This document shows, in pieces, positions 62,639 through 64,000 of a DNA stretch of 64,000 nt (within the stretch, counting starts at the first letter, position 1; the number at the start of each line of letters is the position of its first letter). The translations under genes were made by a program, and so were the position numbers. The notes below the pieces were generated by a model. It was not told the origin of the DNA and did not search any database. It saw only the letters and a list, made by a program, of their open reading frames with translations. The stretch comes from Paractinoplanes pyxinae (GTDB lineage: Bacteria; Actinomycetota; Actinomycetes; Mycobacteriales; Micromonosporaceae), in assembly GCF_026626335.1 (NCBI RefSeq), contig NZ_JAPNTZ010000013.1, forward strand, positions 124,001 to 188,000, read 5' to 3'.

Positions 62639-63595
62639 ATGCGGATCGTGGTCCTCTCCGGTGGCATCGGCGGCGCCAAATTCCTCGTCGGCGTGCGCGC
62701 GCAGGCTCGCGCGCTCGGCGCCGAGGTGACGGCGGTGGTCAACGTCGGTGACGACGTACGCATGCACGGCCTACAGATCTGCCCCGACCTCGACAGTGTG
62801 ATGTACACGCTGGGTGGCGCGCACGACCGCGAGCGCGGCTGGGGCCGGGTCGGCGAGTCGTGGGTGGTGAAGGAAGAGCTGGCCGCCTACGGCGCCGAGC
62901 CGTCGTGGTTCGGCCTGGGCGACAAAGACACGGCCACCCATCTCGTCCGCACTCAGATGCTGACCGCGGGTTATCCGCTGTCGCAGGTCACGGCCGCCCT
63001 GTGCACCCGCTGGCAGCCCGGCATCACCATGCTCCCCGCCACTGACGACCGGCTCGAGACCCACGTGGTCGCCGACGTCGAGGGCGAACGCAAGGCCATC
63101 CACTTCCAGGAGTGGTGGGTGCGCTACCGCGGCGACGTCCCGACCCACCGCTTCGTCTTCGTCGGGGCCGAGGCGGCCAAGCCGGCCCCCGGCGTCCTCG
63201 ACGCGATCGCCGCGGCCGACGTCGTGCTCGTCGCCCCCAGCAACCCGGTGGTGAGCATCGCCCCGATCCTGGCCGTGGCCGGCATCCGCGAGGCTGTGGC
63301 CGGCGGCCCCGCCCCCGTGATCGGGGTCTCCCCCATCATCGGCGACTCGCCCATCCGCGGCATGGCCGACAAGTGCCTGGCCACGGTCGACGTCGAGGTG
63401 AGCGCGGCCGGCGTCGGCGCCCTGTACGGTCCGCGCTCGGCCGGCGGCATCCTCGACGGCTGGCTGGTCGACTCCTCGGACGCCACCACCGAGGTGCCCG
63501 GCGTCCCCACCCGAGCCGTCCCGCTGTGGATGTCTTCCGAAGAGGCCACTGCCCAGATGGTCAAGGACGCCCTCTCCCTGGCCGGCGTCGCCTGA
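62639..63595 (+). CDS. fbiA: 2-phospho-L-lactate transferase-type FbiA (CofD)
   Basis: FbiA joins FO to an activated phospho-enolpyruvate or lactate nucleotide to form (dehydro-)F420-0. The 318-residue sequence starts RIVVLSGGIGGAKFLVGV and has VVNVGDDVRMHGL, FGLGDKDTATHLVR, and VVLVAPSNPVVSIAPIL, the family's binding loops. GGGAGG precedes ATG 62639. fbiB follows 142 bp later on the same strand. Confidence 0.97.
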   Translation: MRIVVLSGGIGGAKFLVGVRAQARALGAEVTAVVNVGDDVRMHGLQICPDLDSVMYTLGGAHDRERGWGRVGESWVVKEELAAYGAEPSWFGLGDKDTATHLVRTQMLTAGYPLSQVTAALCTRWQPGITMLPATDDRLETHVVADVEGERKAIHFQEWWVRYRGDVPTHRFVFVGAEAAKPAPGVLDAIAAADVVLVAPSNPVVSIAPILAVAGIREAVAGGPAPVIGVSPIIGDSPIRGMADKCLATVDVEVSAAGVGALYGPRSAGGILDGWLVDSSDATTEVPGVPTRAVPLWMSSEEATAQMVKDALSLAGVA

Positions 63596-63737
63596 ACCGA
63601 ACCCCGGCCGCCGTCTCCACACCCGCGCCCCACCGGCTCGGGCGGGTGCGGTGATGAGCGCTACTCGGGGGTGGTGTCGCGTTGCGTCGGGTGGGCGGGC
63701 AAGCTGAACGGGAAAATCTCACCGCCGAGGGGGCCAC

Positions 63738-64000
63738 GTGGTGACGGACGGTTTGGAGATCCTGCCGGTGCGCGGGATCGGCGAGATCGTGGCGGGCGAC
63801 GACCTGGCCGAGGTCATCACGGCGGCCGCGCCGTGGCTGGCCGACGGGGACGTGCTGGTCGTGACCAGCAAGATCGTGTCCAAGGCGGAGGGGCGCCTCG
63901 TCGAGGTGCCCGTCGACGGCGAGGAGCGCGACCAGGCGCGGGCGGCCGTTCTCGAGTCGGAGACCGCTCGCGTGGTCGCCCGTCGCGGGCCGACGACGAT
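63738..64000 (+). CDS. fbiB: F420:gamma-glutamyl ligase FbiB, N-terminal part (runs off window)
   Basis: The first 87 codons of FbiB are in the window, which adds the poly-glutamate tail to F420-0. The visible N-terminal CofE domain reads LEILPVRGIGEIVAGDDLA and DVLVVTSKIVSKAEGR, both conserved at the start of the family. GAGGGGG lies before the GTG at 63738; GTG 63741 is an alternative. The C-terminal nitroreductase-like domain typical of actinobacterial FbiB would lie outside the window. Confidence 0.93.
   Translation, partial: MVTDGLEILPVRGIGEIVAGDDLAEVITAAAPWLADGDVLVVTSKIVSKAEGRLVEVPVDGEERDQARAAVLESETARVVARRGPTT

Overview
The window is high-GC actinomycete chromosome. Dense genes, GTG starts, leaderless promoters, a WhiB regulator, coenzyme F420 genes and MtrAB/LpqB all point that way. 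The combination of a type IV pilus operon, Scr1/DUF397-type pairs and housekeeping gene order fits Micromonosporaceae, most likely an Actinoplanes-like organism; that family-level call is inference. No phage, insertion sequence, CRISPR array or biosynthetic cluster is visible.

Region 1 (0.2-11.3 kb): an MFS exporter diverges from a GlxA/AraC-type regulator. A compact type IV pilus operon follows: pilB, pilT, pilC, pilA, pilD, pilM, pilN, pilO. It encodes the motors, platform, one major prepilin, prepilin peptidase and inner-membrane alignment proteins but no secretin, as expected for a cell without an outer membrane. A GntR regulator and a frameshifted gene remnant close the region.

Region 2 (11.6-26.6 kb) is mixed accessory sequence. 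It has two stand-alone response regulators, an exonuclease, class I aldolase, small membrane and secreted proteins, TetR pairs with visible operators, a methyltransferase-mtnP pair, an AlgH-type protein, tRNA-Ala(GGC) followed by 61-bp tandem repeats, a nonapeptide-repeat protein, an ECF sigma/partner pair, a Nudix protein and tmRNA.

Region 3 (26.6-35.9 kb): ribosome rescue (ssrA, smpB) sits next to the division genes ftsE-ftsX, a coiled-coil M23 hydrolase probably activated by FtsEX, and prfB. PadR, rhodanese, Lrp, a BldC-like regulator and an Rv3235-like protein follow.

Region 4 (36-64 kb) keeps the gene order I know from mycobacteria: secA, hpf, comF, lpqB, mtrB, mtrA; then manA, an SIS isomerase, a Trm112-like protein and manB; then DUF3499, a zincin-like protein and whiB2; then fbiC, fbiA and fbiB. 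Interposed are a Scr1-like/DUF397 pair, a probable small RNA gene (about 47.46-47.64 kb), a CDF transporter, and a GAF-regulator/aldehyde dehydrogenase/DUF779 operon with a perfect 17-bp palindrome. The window ends inside fbiB.

The most unusual items are the candidate structured RNA with its own promoter and terminator, the nonapeptide-repeat protein at 20.5-20.8 kb, the palindromic operators, and four convergent gene pairs whose stop codons share a CTAG.
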